Source: Christiangramia sediminis (lineage in GTDB: Bacteria > Bacteroidota > Bacteroidia > Flavobacteriales > Flavobacteriaceae). Taken from it: DNA of 64,000 bases. Under the pieces are notes generated by a model that had not been told where the DNA came from, did not search any database, and saw nothing but the letters and a program-made list of their open reading frames with translations. The DNA lies in contig NZ_JAJBZG010000001.1 of assembly GCF_020552705.1 (NCBI RefSeq), forward strand, positions 806,001 to 870,000. The letters are read 5' to 3'. Of the stretch, positions 1 to 7,427 are shown piece by piece. Both the position numbers and the translations under genes were made by a program. Position 1 is the stretch's first letter. Each line of letters opens with the position of its first letter.

Positions 1-356
1 TCATGATCTACACCTTCCACCAGACTGTGCTCCATGGCATGACTAAAAGGGCCATGACCAATGTCGTGCATTAAAATAGCGATAAGAAGCGCTTCTTCTT
101 CATTTTCGGAAATCTCAACACCTTTATATCTTAGGACTCGCATTGCTTTTTGCATAAGATGCACACAACCCAAAGCATGATGAAATCTGGTATGATGCGC
201 ACCGGGATATACCAAATATGAAAGTCCCATTTGGGAAATTCGGCGTAATCTTTGAAAGTATGGATGTTCAATAATTCTAAAGATCCGCTCGTTCGGGATA
301 GTAATAAAACCGTAAATTGGATCGTTTAGTATTTTAAGTTTAGTTTGCGACGCCAA
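1..356 (-). CDS. HD-domain phosphohydrolase, N-terminal part (cut by window edge)
   Basis: The reverse strand reads through 118 codons and leaves the window at base 1, so only the N-terminus is present. It carries the HD-superfamily features: an arginine/histidine-rich segment (HHTRFHHALG) and the metal-binding HD pair in LMHDIGHGPFSH. Members resemble dGTPase-like phosphohydrolases and act on phosphorylated nucleotides, but the substrate here cannot be told. No ATG is available between the upstream in-frame stop and the conserved KILNDPIYGF start region, so I chose the TTG at 356-354. A TANNTTTG-like box on the minus strand lies at 382-389. The gene diverges from porX across a 123-base gap. 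Family call is secure; function is not. Confidence 0.8.
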   Translation of the reverse strand, partial: MASQTKLKILNDPIYGFITIPNERIFRIIEHPYFQRLRRISQMGLSYLVYPGAHHTRFHHALGCVHLMQKAMRVLRYKGVEISENEEEALLIAILMHDIGHGPFSHAMEHSLVEGVDH

Positions 357-381
357 GCTATATTTTTTCTAAAATTCAGAA

Positions 382-389
382 CAAAGATA
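382..389 (-). promoter_or_regulatory. Candidate -7 box for the HD hydrolase gene
   Basis: Reading the minus strand the sequence is TATCTTTG, which fits the Bacteroidota -7 consensus TANNTTTG, 26 bases upstream of the TTG start. I see no convincing TTG/TTTG -33 element at the usual distance, so this is only a candidate. Confidence 0.35.
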
Positions 390-479
390 CATATATGAAA
401 TGAGCCAGAGTAATAACTAAAAACAATCAGAATTATTACTAAAATCCTCATTCTAAATCAAAATAAATAGAGAAAGCAC

Positions 480-2030
480 ATGAGTAATATCAAAATATTA
501 TGGGTAGATGACGAAATTGATTTATTAAAACCTCACATTATGTTTTTGGAATCACGAAATTATGAGGTGCAAACCTGCAAAAGTGGGACTGAAGCATTGG
601 AACAGATAGAAAATGAGAATTTTGATATGATATTCTTGGATGAGAATATGCCCGGTCTAACCGGAATTGAAACTCTTACTGAAATAAAAGAGAAAAGGGA
701 AACGGTTCCAATCGTAATGATCACCAAGAGCGAAGAGGAATATATCATGGAAGAGGCTATTGGGTCTAAGATTGCAGATTACCTCATTAAACCTGTAAAT
801 CCCAACCAGATCCTCTTAAGTATTAAAAAGAACCTGGACCATTCAAGACTGGTTTCAGAAAAGACAACTTCAAATTACCAGCAGGAATTTAGAAAGATAG
901 CCATGGAAATGGCTCAGGTAAATTCCTTTGAAGAATGGGCGGAGCTTTATCAAAGGTTGATTTACTGGGAAATTCAACTTGAGGAGATCGAGGATTCTGG
1001 AATGTTCGAGATCCTTGAATCTCAAAAACAGGAGGCTAACAGCCAGTTTTTTAAATTCATTTCAAAAAATTACCAAAGCTGGTTTGAGAAAAATGCTGAA
1101 CCACCGGTAATGTCTCATACCTTATTCAAGAAAAAAGTCCTGCCTGAGCTTAAGAAAGATCAACCAACTTTGATGATCGTGGTTGATAATTTAAGGTTCG
1201 ATCAGTGGAAAGCCCTGGAACCAATTATAAATCCTTATTATAAAAAGGAGAAAGAAAGCGCTTATTATAGTATTCTTCCCACAGCCACACAATATGCACG
1301 TAATGCTATATTTTCCGGACTTATGCCCAGTGAGATGGAAAAGCTTTTTCCAAATTACTGGAAAAATGACACCGAAGAGGGAGGTAAAAACCTGCATGAG
1401 GCTGATTTTCTTCACGAACAATTGAAACGTTTGGGGAGCGATTTAAAATTTGAATATCACAAAATAACCAGTTTAAAAGGAGGCAGAAAACTTGTAGATA
1501 ATTTCAAAACACAAAAATCGAACGATCTCACCGTGGTTGTTTATAATTTTGTAGATATGCTTTCCCATTCCAAAACAGAGATGGAAGTAATTAAAGAATT
1601 GGCTTCTAATGATAAATCTTATAGAAGTCTTACTCAAAGCTGGTTTAAGAATTCTCCGCTTTTAGAAATAATTCAGAAAGCTCAGCAATCAGGATTCAAA
1701 CTTATTATTACTACAGATCACGGAACTATAAATGTAAAGAATCCGTCTAAGGTGATTGGAGATAAGAACACCAGTCTTAACCTGAGATACAAAACAGGAA
1801 AGAGCTTAACTTATGAGAATAAGGAAGTATTAGCCATAGAGGATCCAAAATCAGTACACCTCCCCACTATTAATATGAGTAGCTCCTATATATTTGCGAA
1901 GGAAGACCTGTTCTTTGCTTATCCGAATAACTTTAATCATTATGTAAGTTATTACAGGAATACCTATCAACATGGAGGCATTTCGCTGGAAGAAGTTGTA
2001 ATCCCATTTGTAGTCCTAAATCCTAAATAA
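480..2030 (+). CDS. porX: PorX-type response regulator with PglZ/alkaline-phosphatase-like effector domain
   Basis: This 516-residue protein has an N-terminal receiver domain (about 1-125) with acidic pocket D10/D11, phospho-acceptor D54 in IFLDENMPG, and the conserved lysine in DYLIKPVNP. The rest, from about 200 on, is a PglZ/alkaline-phosphatase-superfamily domain with metal-ligand type motifs MIVVDNLRFDQW and TTDHGT. This architecture is that of PorX, which with the sensor PorY controls expression of the type IX secretion system in Porphyromonas and related bacteria; the effector domain has been reported to hydrolyse oligonucleotide-type phosphodiesters. There is no DNA-binding domain. 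No porY homologue is next to it. It precedes tsaE by 128 bases. The function in this organism is inferred from the family. Confidence 0.9.
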   Translation: MSNIKILWVDDEIDLLKPHIMFLESRNYEVQTCKSGTEALEQIENENFDMIFLDENMPGLTGIETLTEIKEKRETVPIVMITKSEEEYIMEEAIGSKIADYLIKPVNPNQILLSIKKNLDHSRLVSEKTTSNYQQEFRKIAMEMAQVNSFEEWAELYQRLIYWEIQLEEIEDSGMFEILESQKQEANSQFFKFISKNYQSWFEKNAEPPVMSHTLFKKKVLPELKKDQPTLMIVVDNLRFDQWKALEPIINPYYKKEKESAYYSILPTATQYARNAIFSGLMPSEMEKLFPNYWKNDTEEGGKNLHEADFLHEQLKRLGSDLKFEYHKITSLKGGRKLVDNFKTQKSNDLTVVVYNFVDMLSHSKTEMEVIKELASNDKSYRSLTQSWFKNSPLLEIIQKAQQSGFKLIITTDHGTINVKNPSKVIGDKNTSLNLRYKTGKSLTYENKEVLAIEDPKSVHLPTINMSSSYIFAKEDLFFAYPNNFNHYVSYYRNTYQHGGISLEEVVIPFVVLNPK

Positions 2031-2158
2031 TCGATTAAAGGCATTTTTTATCGTTAAAATACATAAAATTATTTTATACTTATCTGAAAATCAGGCAGGT
2101 GTATGGTTTTATGTATTTTTTATATATCTTTACAATCCCAAATCTGACATATTGAATT

Positions 2159-2563
2159 ATGGAGTTAACCTACAAACTTCAAGAACTGGATGTAGCCGTA
2201 GATTACATACTTAGTAACACAAAAAGTAAAACCTTACTTTTTTACGGTGACATGGGTGCTGGCAAAACTACTCTCATAAGGGAGTTGGTAAAAGCATTAG
2301 GCGTACAAGATACTGCCTCCAGTCCGACGTTTTCACTAGTTAACCATTACGAGTCAGAAAAAGGACCAGTGTTTCATTTCGATTTTTACAGGATCGAAGA
2401 TGACACAGAAGCATTAGATATAGGTCTGGAAGATTACCTGGATTCAGGAGCATGGAATTTAATAGAGTGGCCTGAAAAAATAGAAAGATTATTGGGTGAT
2501 AACACCCAGAAATTGCTCATTCAAGTAGAATCGGAAGATACGAGAAAGTTAAAGTTTTGTTAA
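2159..2563 (+). CDS. tsaE: TsaE, tRNA N6-threonylcarbamoyladenosine biosynthesis ATPase
   Basis: At 134 residues this is a normal-length TsaE (YjeE). The P-loop GDMGAGKTT lies near residue 30, followed by the family motif SSPTFSLVNHYE and the switch-like LIEWPEKI. TsaE binds the TsaB-TsaD heterodimer and its ATPase cycle is needed for t6A37 modification of ANN-decoding tRNAs in the cytoplasm. It starts at ATG 2159 and lies downstream of porX in the same direction. It is followed by a 281-base AT-rich, structured intergenic region. Confidence 0.95.
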   Translation: MELTYKLQELDVAVDYILSNTKSKTLLFYGDMGAGKTTLIRELVKALGVQDTASSPTFSLVNHYESEKGPVFHFDFYRIEDDTEALDIGLEDYLDSGAWNLIEWPEKIERLLGDNTQKLLIQVESEDTRKLKFC

Positions 2564-2844
2564 CAAAAACAAAAAATGTGAAAAATGCGGCGTAAAAAAG
2601 TTTGTAAGAATTTTTCTACATTTGCAATTGTTTTATAAAGTGAATTAAAAAGAATTAATTCATTAAACGATTTATAGTTTAATTTAAACTAACATATTTT
2701 AAGTTTTTATTGCGGTTTTTCAGGCAATTTTTGCCTCAAAAAAGGGCGCAAAGGTACGACTAATGTTTTAACTGACAGGTTTTTAAGTTGTTATATGTTT
2801 GTTCTAGAAAACAAAACGAATTAACAATCTTAAAACCTATAATT
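2564..2844. other. Structured AT-rich intergenic region with promoter-like boxes on both strands
   Basis: No gene of useful length is seen here. The stretch contains TACATTTG at 2617-2624 (plus), a perfect 8+1+8 palindrome TAGTTTAA-T-TTAAACTA at 2675-2691, a 6-3-6 hairpin AGGCAA-TTT-TTGCCT at 2722-2736, a minus-strand TACCTTTG at 2749-2756, and a plus-strand TATGTTTG at 2794-2801. The last fits the promoter of the secreted peptide gene. The minus-strand box has no obvious gene to serve. Confidence 0.45.
2794..2801 (+). promoter_or_regulatory. Candidate -7 box for the short secreted peptide gene
   Basis: TATGTTTG matches TANNTTTG. Transcription would begin near 2808, inside the longer open frame that starts at 2788. 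This supports the ATG at 2845 as the real start of the small protein. The -33 region is only T-rich (TTTT near 2766). Confidence 0.4.
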
Positions 2845-2991
2845 ATGAAACTTAAAGCAGTACTTTTCGCAGCCGCTATATTTGGAGCTAGTTTTTTTGT
2901 AACTTCAACTTCAAACGATAACATTAGTAAGGATGAAATTCAAAAGCAAGCCGTTGACAAAAGGCTCATCAGGATTCCTACTCACGGGTAG
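2845..2991 (+). CDS. Short secreted peptide (48 residues), overlaps next gene
   Basis: The ATG at 2845 opens a 48-residue frame with a clean signal-peptide-like N-terminus (MKLKAVLFAAAIFGASFF) and a short mature part ending VDKRLIRIPTHG. I do not recognise a named family; it could be a small exported peptide or a leader peptide. An upstream in-frame ATG at 2788 is less likely because it lies within a promoter-like box and would place the hydrophobic stretch internally. Its last 59 bases are also the first 59 bases of the membrane-protein gene that starts at 2933 in another frame. Both frames look protein-like in the overlap. Confidence 0.6.
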   Translation: MKLKAVLFAAAIFGASFFVTSTSNDNISKDEIQKQAVDKRLIRIPTHG

Positions 2992-3535
2992 TCTAATTGC
3001 GATTTGCATCGCATTTTCACCTTATATATTTTATTTATATGAAATTTTCCCAAGCGGACCTGTTTGGGAAAATTCTTTTTTTACCTATGAAAGCAAATAT
3101 TACAAAGATGTTGCTACAGTAATGTGGACTTATCTGGGTAAAATCACTCCCCTTTTTCTTCTCTTAATTTGGTTTTTCACCTGTAAACATTGGTGGTATC
3201 ATGTAATTCTAGTTCCTATTGGAATGTATGCATTTCAGTTAGTTGGAACTATATATGATGATGTATATTTAGAAACTTTTATTATGGATGCTAATGAACT
3301 TTTATATTTAGCACCATTTTTTATAGGTATCCTTAGTATCGTTTATTTAGTACGTATAAAAATATTTGATCGAGTATATGGAATAGATCTTTCAGAGTTA
3401 GATGAAACTGAAATTTCTGTTTTCTCCCCTGTTTCTGATAAAGACTTAAGAGAGATCAAAGATTTCCAGGAAGAAGAATCTGAAGATTTTGAACAATCCA
3501 ATGTTCTTATTGAAGACTACTACCGTAAACTATAA
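2933..3535 (+). CDS. Membrane protein of unknown function with acidic C-terminal tail
   Basis: This 200-residue protein begins with a basic N-terminus (MKFKSKPLTKGSSG) followed by four hydrophobic segments at roughly 15-35, 65-82, 88-107 and 124-142. It then has a cytoplasmic-type acidic tail rich in Glu/Asp ending in IEDYYRKL. I recognise no enzyme motif. Its start overlaps the secreted peptide gene by 59 bases, suggesting translational coupling. It precedes the alanine-dehydrogenase-like gene by 56 bases in the same direction. That it is a real gene rests on its length and coherent topology; the role is unknown. Confidence 0.75.
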   Translation: MKFKSKPLTKGSSGFLLTGSLIAICIAFSPYIFYLYEIFPSGPVWENSFFTYESKYYKDVATVMWTYLGKITPLFLLLIWFFTCKHWWYHVILVPIGMYAFQLVGTIYDDVYLETFIMDANELLYLAPFFIGILSIVYLVRIKIFDRVYGIDLSELDETEISVFSPVSDKDLREIKDFQEEESEDFEQSNVLIEDYYRKL

Positions 3536-3591
3536 ATCCTATTCTTCTTTTTCTAAATTTAGTTGTAATTTAACTGCTTTAACTTATTTAT

Positions 3592-4794
3592 ATGGGCAAA
3601 CAGCAGGTTTCACCTTTTACTAAGGAACAACTCATACCACAGGAGGAAACTCTCGAAATCTATAAAAAAAAAGGTCAGCTTTTCATTGGGATTCCTAAAG
3701 AAACTGCTTACCAAGAGAAACGAATTTGCTTAAGTCCAGATGCTGTGGCTGCCATTACTGCTCATGGTCACCGGGTAATGATCGAGTCGGGCGCTGGTAA
3801 ATGGGCAAGATTTAGTGATAAAGACTATTCAGATGCCGGGGCTGAAATTACCAAGGACACCAAAAAAGTATTCTCCTGCCCTACTATCTTAAAAATTGAA
3901 CCTCCCTCAATTGAAGAGTTGAAATTCATTAATCCACAGACCATTCTTATTTCTGCCTTGCAGATCAAAACCCAGTGTAAGGAATATTTTCAGAAACTTG
4001 CTGAAAAAAGAATTACTGCTTTAGGCTTTGAATTTATTAAAGACGACGACGGTAGTTATCCTATCGTACGTGCTTTAAGTGAAATCGCAGGAACTGCATC
4101 AGTACTTATTTCCTCAGAAATAATGAGCAATCACGCTGAAGGCAACGGATTGATGTTCGGAAATATTAGTGGGGTACCCCCCGTGGAAGTCGTTATTATT
4201 GGTGCTGGAACTGTGGGTGAGTTTGCCGCAAGATCGGCCATAGGTCTTGGCGCAAGTATCAAAGTTTTTGATAGTTCTCTTACAAAACTTCGAAATATTC
4301 AGGCGAATTTAGGAAGTACCTTCTATACAAGTACAATTCAACCTAAAAATCTATCCAAAGCCTTAAAAAGAGCAGATGTGGTAATTGGTGCCGTTAGAGG
4401 AAAAGACAGATCGCCAATTTTGGTAACCGAAGAAATGGTGCGATCTATGAAGCGAGGCGCTGTAGTGATAGACGTAAGTATAGATATGGGAGGCTGTGTT
4501 GAAACCAGTGAGATCACTTCTCATGACGAACCCATTTTTTCAAAACATGATGTAATTCATTATTGCGTTCCTAATATTCCATCACGTTATGCGCGAACCT
4601 CTTCACTTTCAATTAGTAACATTTTTACTCCATATCTTTTACATATCGCCGAGGAAGGCGGACTCGAAAATACGTTGAGATTTGATCGTGGTTTACGGAA
4701 TGGTTTGTATTTTTACCACGGAATATTAACCAGCAAATCTATAGCAGACTGGTTTAATCTTTCATATCGCGATATAAATTTATTGATCTTTTAG
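3592..4794 (+). CDS. ald: Alanine dehydrogenase / PNT-family NAD(P)-dependent dehydrogenase
   Basis: The 400-residue product has the AlaDh/PNT N-terminal domain (IGIPKETAYQEKRICLSPD), a Rossmann motif VIIGAGTVGEFAARSA, and the C-terminal signature IDVSIDMGGCVETS with the substrate-site aspartate, then VIHYCVPNIP. Alanine dehydrogenase converts alanine and NAD+ to pyruvate, ammonia and NADH. It is about 30 residues longer at the N-terminus than the usual ~370. The usual FTYLHLA segment with the catalytic histidine reads ISALQIK here, with Gln where His is expected, while the preceding lysine (LKIEPP) is kept. The enzyme may therefore have a different activity. Three bases separate it from the following small gene, a likely operon. 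Confidence 0.8.
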   Translation: MGKQQVSPFTKEQLIPQEETLEIYKKKGQLFIGIPKETAYQEKRICLSPDAVAAITAHGHRVMIESGAGKWARFSDKDYSDAGAEITKDTKKVFSCPTILKIEPPSIEELKFINPQTILISALQIKTQCKEYFQKLAEKRITALGFEFIKDDDGSYPIVRALSEIAGTASVLISSEIMSNHAEGNGLMFGNISGVPPVEVVIIGAGTVGEFAARSAIGLGASIKVFDSSLTKLRNIQANLGSTFYTSTIQPKNLSKALKRADVVIGAVRGKDRSPILVTEEMVRSMKRGAVVIDVSIDMGGCVETSEITSHDEPIFSKHDVIHYCVPNIPSRYARTSSLSISNIFTPYLLHIAEEGGLENTLRFDRGLRNGLYFYHGILTSKSIADWFNLSYRDINLLIF

Positions 4795-4797
4795 AAT

Positions 4798-5178
4798 ATG
4801 AAGTTTATCCATCGCCTGGCCTATTATGGGTTAGGTCTTTTTTTTGGAATCGTTATTTTAATTTTCTTTTTGGGAGGTAAAAAAACTTCCTGTGATTATT
4901 CTCCAAACGCACGGGTACTGAAAAACATCAGGATAAAAGAGCGTCGATTTTCTGAAAATTCCCTGAGATTTTTCCAATCTAATAATATAGACACTTCTGC
5001 GGTCTCTGAAATTTTGGACAAAGGAGATGTGGATTTCAATAAAAGTAAAACTGATGCTGAGCCTTGTGGTATTTATCTAGTTTCCGGTTTATCAGAATCC
5101 AGGAATATAGCTTTAGAGATCGAAAATTGCGATAGTATAGCTACCATTAGAAAAGCGTTCATAAAAAAAGACGAATAA
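4798..5178 (+). CDS. Membrane-anchored protein of unknown function
   Basis: The 126-residue protein has one N-terminal membrane segment (about 8-27, YGLGLFFGIVILIFFLGG) and a soluble remainder with paired cysteines around 33 and 90. I recognise the general type from flavobacterial genomes, where it follows the alanine-dehydrogenase-like gene, but know no function. It starts three bases after the stop of that gene and so is very probably cotranscribed and translated with it. It could be an anchor or accessory of that enzyme, which is inference only. Confidence 0.7.
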   Translation: MKFIHRLAYYGLGLFFGIVILIFFLGGKKTSCDYSPNARVLKNIRIKERRFSENSLRFFQSNNIDTSAVSEILDKGDVDFNKSKTDAEPCGIYLVSGLSESRNIALEIENCDSIATIRKAFIKKDE

Positions 5179-5190
5179 ATATTCGCCTTT
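5166..5190. terminator. Bidirectional terminator between the convergent small gene and bcp
   Basis: CGAATA-aa-TATTCG (5172-5185) forms the core, flanked by A-run and T-run arms (AAAAG / CTTTT), giving T-rich tails on both strands. It overlaps the stop codon of the plus-strand gene. Confidence 0.55.
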
Positions 5191-5212
5191 TATTTTCTGA
5201 AATTTGAACAGT

Positions 5213-5668
5213 CTAATCTTCTAAGATCTGTTCGGCATGAGCTTTGGTTTTTACCTTTTTGATCACTTCTTCAATTTTCCCTTCTTCATTAATTATAAAA
5301 GTTGTTCGGTGAATTCCGTCGTATTCTTTTCCCATAAACTTTTTCGGACCCCAAACACCATAAGCGTTTATAACTTTCTTGTCTTCATCTGCCAAAAGAG
5401 GGTAATTAAAGTTGTACTTATTTTTGAAATTCTGCTGTCTTTTTTTAGAATCTGCACTAACCCCAAGGATCTCATAACCTTTCTTTTTCATAGCCTCATA
5501 ATTATCGCTTAGATTACAGGCTTCTGCTGTACATCCCGGTGTACTGGCTTTGGGATAGAAAAACAGCACTAATTTCTTTCCTTTATAATCTGAGAGTTTG
5601 ATCTCATTTCCATCCTGATCTTCAGCTTTAAAATCGGGAGCCTTATCCCCTTCTTTCAATGTTGTCAT
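5213..5668 (-). CDS. bcp: Thioredoxin-dependent thiol peroxidase (bacterioferritin comigratory protein)
   Basis: This 151-residue peroxiredoxin of the Bcp/PrxQ class has peroxidatic C46 in PKASTPGCTAEAC and resolving C51 five residues later, the classic PrxQ arrangement. The conserved SADS and RTTFII segments follow. It reduces H2O2 and organic hydroperoxides in the cytoplasm using thioredoxin. It is divergent from nth with only 31 bases between the two starts, so the promoters must overlap each other's coding starts. Confidence 0.95.
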   Translation of the reverse strand: MTTLKEGDKAPDFKAEDQDGNEIKLSDYKGKKLVLFFYPKASTPGCTAEACNLSDNYEAMKKKGYEILGVSADSKKRQQNFKNKYNFNYPLLADEDKKVINAYGVWGPKKFMGKEYDGIHRTTFIINEEGKIEEVIKKVKTKAHAEQILED

Positions 5669-5674
5669 AATTAT

Positions 5675-5682
5675 TACTTTTG
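5675..5682 (+). promoter_or_regulatory. Candidate -7 box for nth
   Basis: TACTTTTG matches TANNTTTG, 17 bases upstream of the nth start. A TTTC at 5654-5657 lies 17 bases further up, within the bcp start region. The spacing is right but the -33 match is imperfect. Confidence 0.4.
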
Positions 5683-5699
5683 CCCTAAATTAAAACTTT

Positions 5700-6356
5700 A
5701 TGACCAAACAAGAAAAGGTACAGTTTGTTATTGATACATTAAATGAAATATACCCTGAAATTCCCATTCCGTTAGATCATAAAGATCCTTATACTTTATT
5801 AATTGCCGTGCTGCTTTCGGCTCAAAGTACAGATGTGAAAGTAAACCAGATCACTCCTAAACTATTTGAAATTGCAGATAATCCATACACCATGGTTAAG
5901 CTTTCCGTTGAAGAAATTAGAGATATAATTAGACCAGTGGGTTTATCTCCAATGAAATCTAAGGGTATACATGGTTTGTCAAAAATCCTGATTGAAAAGT
6001 ATGATGGTAAAGTTCCAGCAGATATGGATGCCCTTGAAGAATTACCGGCGGTGGGCCATAAAACTGCAAGTGTAGTAGTAGCTCAGGCTTTTAATATTCC
6101 TGCATTTCCTGTAGATACTCATATACATCGATTAATGTACCGGTGGAATTTAAGTAATGGAAAAAACGTTACGCAAACGGAAAAAGATGCCAAGAGATTA
6201 TTTCCCAAAGACCTGTGGAATAAATTACATCTACAGATCATTTGGTATGGAAGACAATATTCTCCCGCCAGAGCATGGGACCTGGAAAAAGATGTGATCA
6301 CCAAGACAATTGGCAGAAAATCTGTTATCAAAGATTATCTTAAGAAAAAGAAATAA
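5700..6356 (+). CDS. nth: Endonuclease III-type DNA glycosylase lacking the Fe-S cluster
   Basis: The 218-residue protein has the helix-hairpin-helix LPAVGHKTASVV with catalytic Lys121 and the catalytic Asp139 in FPVDTHIHRL, equivalent to K120/D138 of E. coli Nth. It excises oxidised pyrimidines and cleaves the abasic site. The C-terminal C-x6-C-x2-C-x5-C loop that carries a [4Fe-4S] cluster in canonical Nth is absent: the region reads WYGRQYSPARAWDLEK and the whole protein has no cysteine. It is therefore a cluster-free member of the family. A hairpin terminator follows directly. Confidence 0.92.
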   Translation: MTKQEKVQFVIDTLNEIYPEIPIPLDHKDPYTLLIAVLLSAQSTDVKVNQITPKLFEIADNPYTMVKLSVEEIRDIIRPVGLSPMKSKGIHGLSKILIEKYDGKVPADMDALEELPAVGHKTASVVVAQAFNIPAFPVDTHIHRLMYRWNLSNGKNVTQTEKDAKRLFPKDLWNKLHLQIIWYGRQYSPARAWDLEKDVITKTIGRKSVIKDYLKKKK

Positions 6357-6391
6357 AAAAGACCCGCTGGCTAATAATGCAGGTCTTTTTT
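6355..6391. terminator. Terminator after nth
   Basis: AAAAAGACC and GGTCTTTTT arms enclose a loop of about 17 bases, with a T-run on the plus strand and A-run (T on the minus strand) on the other side. It can serve both nth and the minus-strand small gene. Confidence 0.7.
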
Positions 6392-6395
6392 AAAA

Positions 6396-6548
6396 TTAAT
6401 TCAGAAGCGTCTCAAACTTCATCTTCTTGTATTCATTTACACGAAGTGCTTTTGAATAATTCAAAAGAAACTCAACAGTCTCTTTTTTTGGATGCAGATG
6501 ATTAATTTTTTCTTCTTTCGAAGATTTTTTAAAGTAGAGTTTCCCCAT
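6396..6548 (-). CDS. Small basic protein of 50 residues
   Basis: Reverse strand ATG at 6548 opens a 50-codon frame beginning MGKLYFKKSSKEEK and ending KMKFETLLN before TAA. It is Lys/Glu-rich, has no membrane segment or cysteine, and looks like a compact soluble helical peptide. It lies 61 bases downstream of the ECF sigma-factor gene on the same strand, so it may be cotranscribed with it. I recall similar tiny proteins in other flavobacteria but no function. The frame ends just before the nth terminator. Confidence 0.6.
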   Translation of the reverse strand: MGKLYFKKSSKEEKINHLHPKKETVEFLLNYSKALRVNEYKKMKFETLLN

Positions 6549-6609
6549 TTGGTATTATTTTATGATTGTTTTATAGAATAACGAAACAAACAGGGGGATA
6601 TTGTTTTTC

Positions 6610-7194
6610 TTAATTAGTTAAAATTAAATTTCTTTTTTCTATTATTTTCCGGAGATTAATAAGGGCATAACGCATTCTTCCCAAAGCTGTATTTATACTA
6701 ACCCCGGTGCGCTCTGAGATCTCTTTAAAGCTCATATCCTTATAGATTCTCATGGTAAGCACCTCTAACTGATCGTCTGGTAATTCTTTAATCAATTCCT
6801 GAACATCAGATTCTATCTGGTCTTTAATTAGCTGCGTTTCAGCATTAAGATCGCCATCGCTTAAAACAGAAAAAATATTGAAATCGCCACTATTATCAAA
6901 TTTGGGCATTCTTTTATTCTTTCTGAAATGATCGATGACAAGATTGTGGGAAATACGCATTACCCATGGAAGAAACTTCCCTTCTTCGTTATACTTTCCT
7001 CTTTTCAAGGTCCTGATCACTTTGATAAACGTATCCTGGAAGATATCTTCCGCGATATCTCTATCATAGACCTTTGAAAAAATAAAACTGTAAATACGAT
7101 GTTGGTGACGATTGATGAGGGCGCCAAGTGCGTTTTCATTTCCATCAAGATAATCACGTACGAGCGAGGCGTCAGTTACCTTAGTGTTGTTCAT
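6610..7194 (-). CDS. ECF-type RNA polymerase sigma factor
   Basis: The 194-residue protein has sigma region 2 (about 25-95, with DIAEDIFQDTFIKVIRTL and the -10 recognition segment FLPWVMRISHNLVIDHFRK) and region 4 (about 130-185, LPDDQLEVLTMRIYKDMSFKEISERTGVSINT), separated by a short linker as in group 4 sigma factors. It directs core RNA polymerase to a specific promoter set. No anti-sigma factor gene is adjacent; the only neighbour on the strand is a 50-residue protein. It is preceded by a good housekeeping-type promoter candidate with a leader of about 100 bases. Confidence 0.92.
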   Translation of the reverse strand: MNNTKVTDASLVRDYLDGNENALGALINRHQHRIYSFIFSKVYDRDIAEDIFQDTFIKVIRTLKRGKYNEEGKFLPWVMRISHNLVIDHFRKNKRMPKFDNSGDFNIFSVLSDGDLNAETQLIKDQIESDVQELIKELPDDQLEVLTMRIYKDMSFKEISERTGVSINTALGRMRYALINLRKIIEKRNLILTN

Positions 7195-7300
7195 AACAGT
7201 TACTTTAATGTACAGGAATTAGGGATTCCCGTGGATTAGGTTATTAAGTTTTAAAAAAGTAACTGTGTTTAATAGGCAACTGTGATTTTCGGTTATGGTT

Positions 7301-7333
7301 CAAATATAGCAAGATAAAATCGAGAAATGCAAA
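7301..7333 (-). promoter_or_regulatory. Promoter candidate for the ECF sigma-factor gene
   Basis: On the minus strand TTTG (7333-7330), 21 bases, then TATATTTG (7308-7301). This matches the Bacteroidota TTTG-N17-23-TANNTTTG arrangement, about 105 bases upstream of the start codon. Confidence 0.55.
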
Positions 7334-7398
7334 CAAAAGCTTAATATTTTAACAATACTATAGGTTTTATCAGGCTTTCTTTCCCGCTTGATATTGAG

Positions 7399-7406
7399 TA
7401 ACTTTG
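7399..7406 (+). promoter_or_regulatory. Candidate -7 box for uvrA
   Basis: TAACTTTG matches TANNTTTG, 21 bases upstream of the uvrA ATG. The -33 region is T-rich without a clear TTG. No SOS-type operator was recognised. Confidence 0.45.
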
Positions 7407-7427
7407 CCGTTTTAGCAGAAAACAAGC

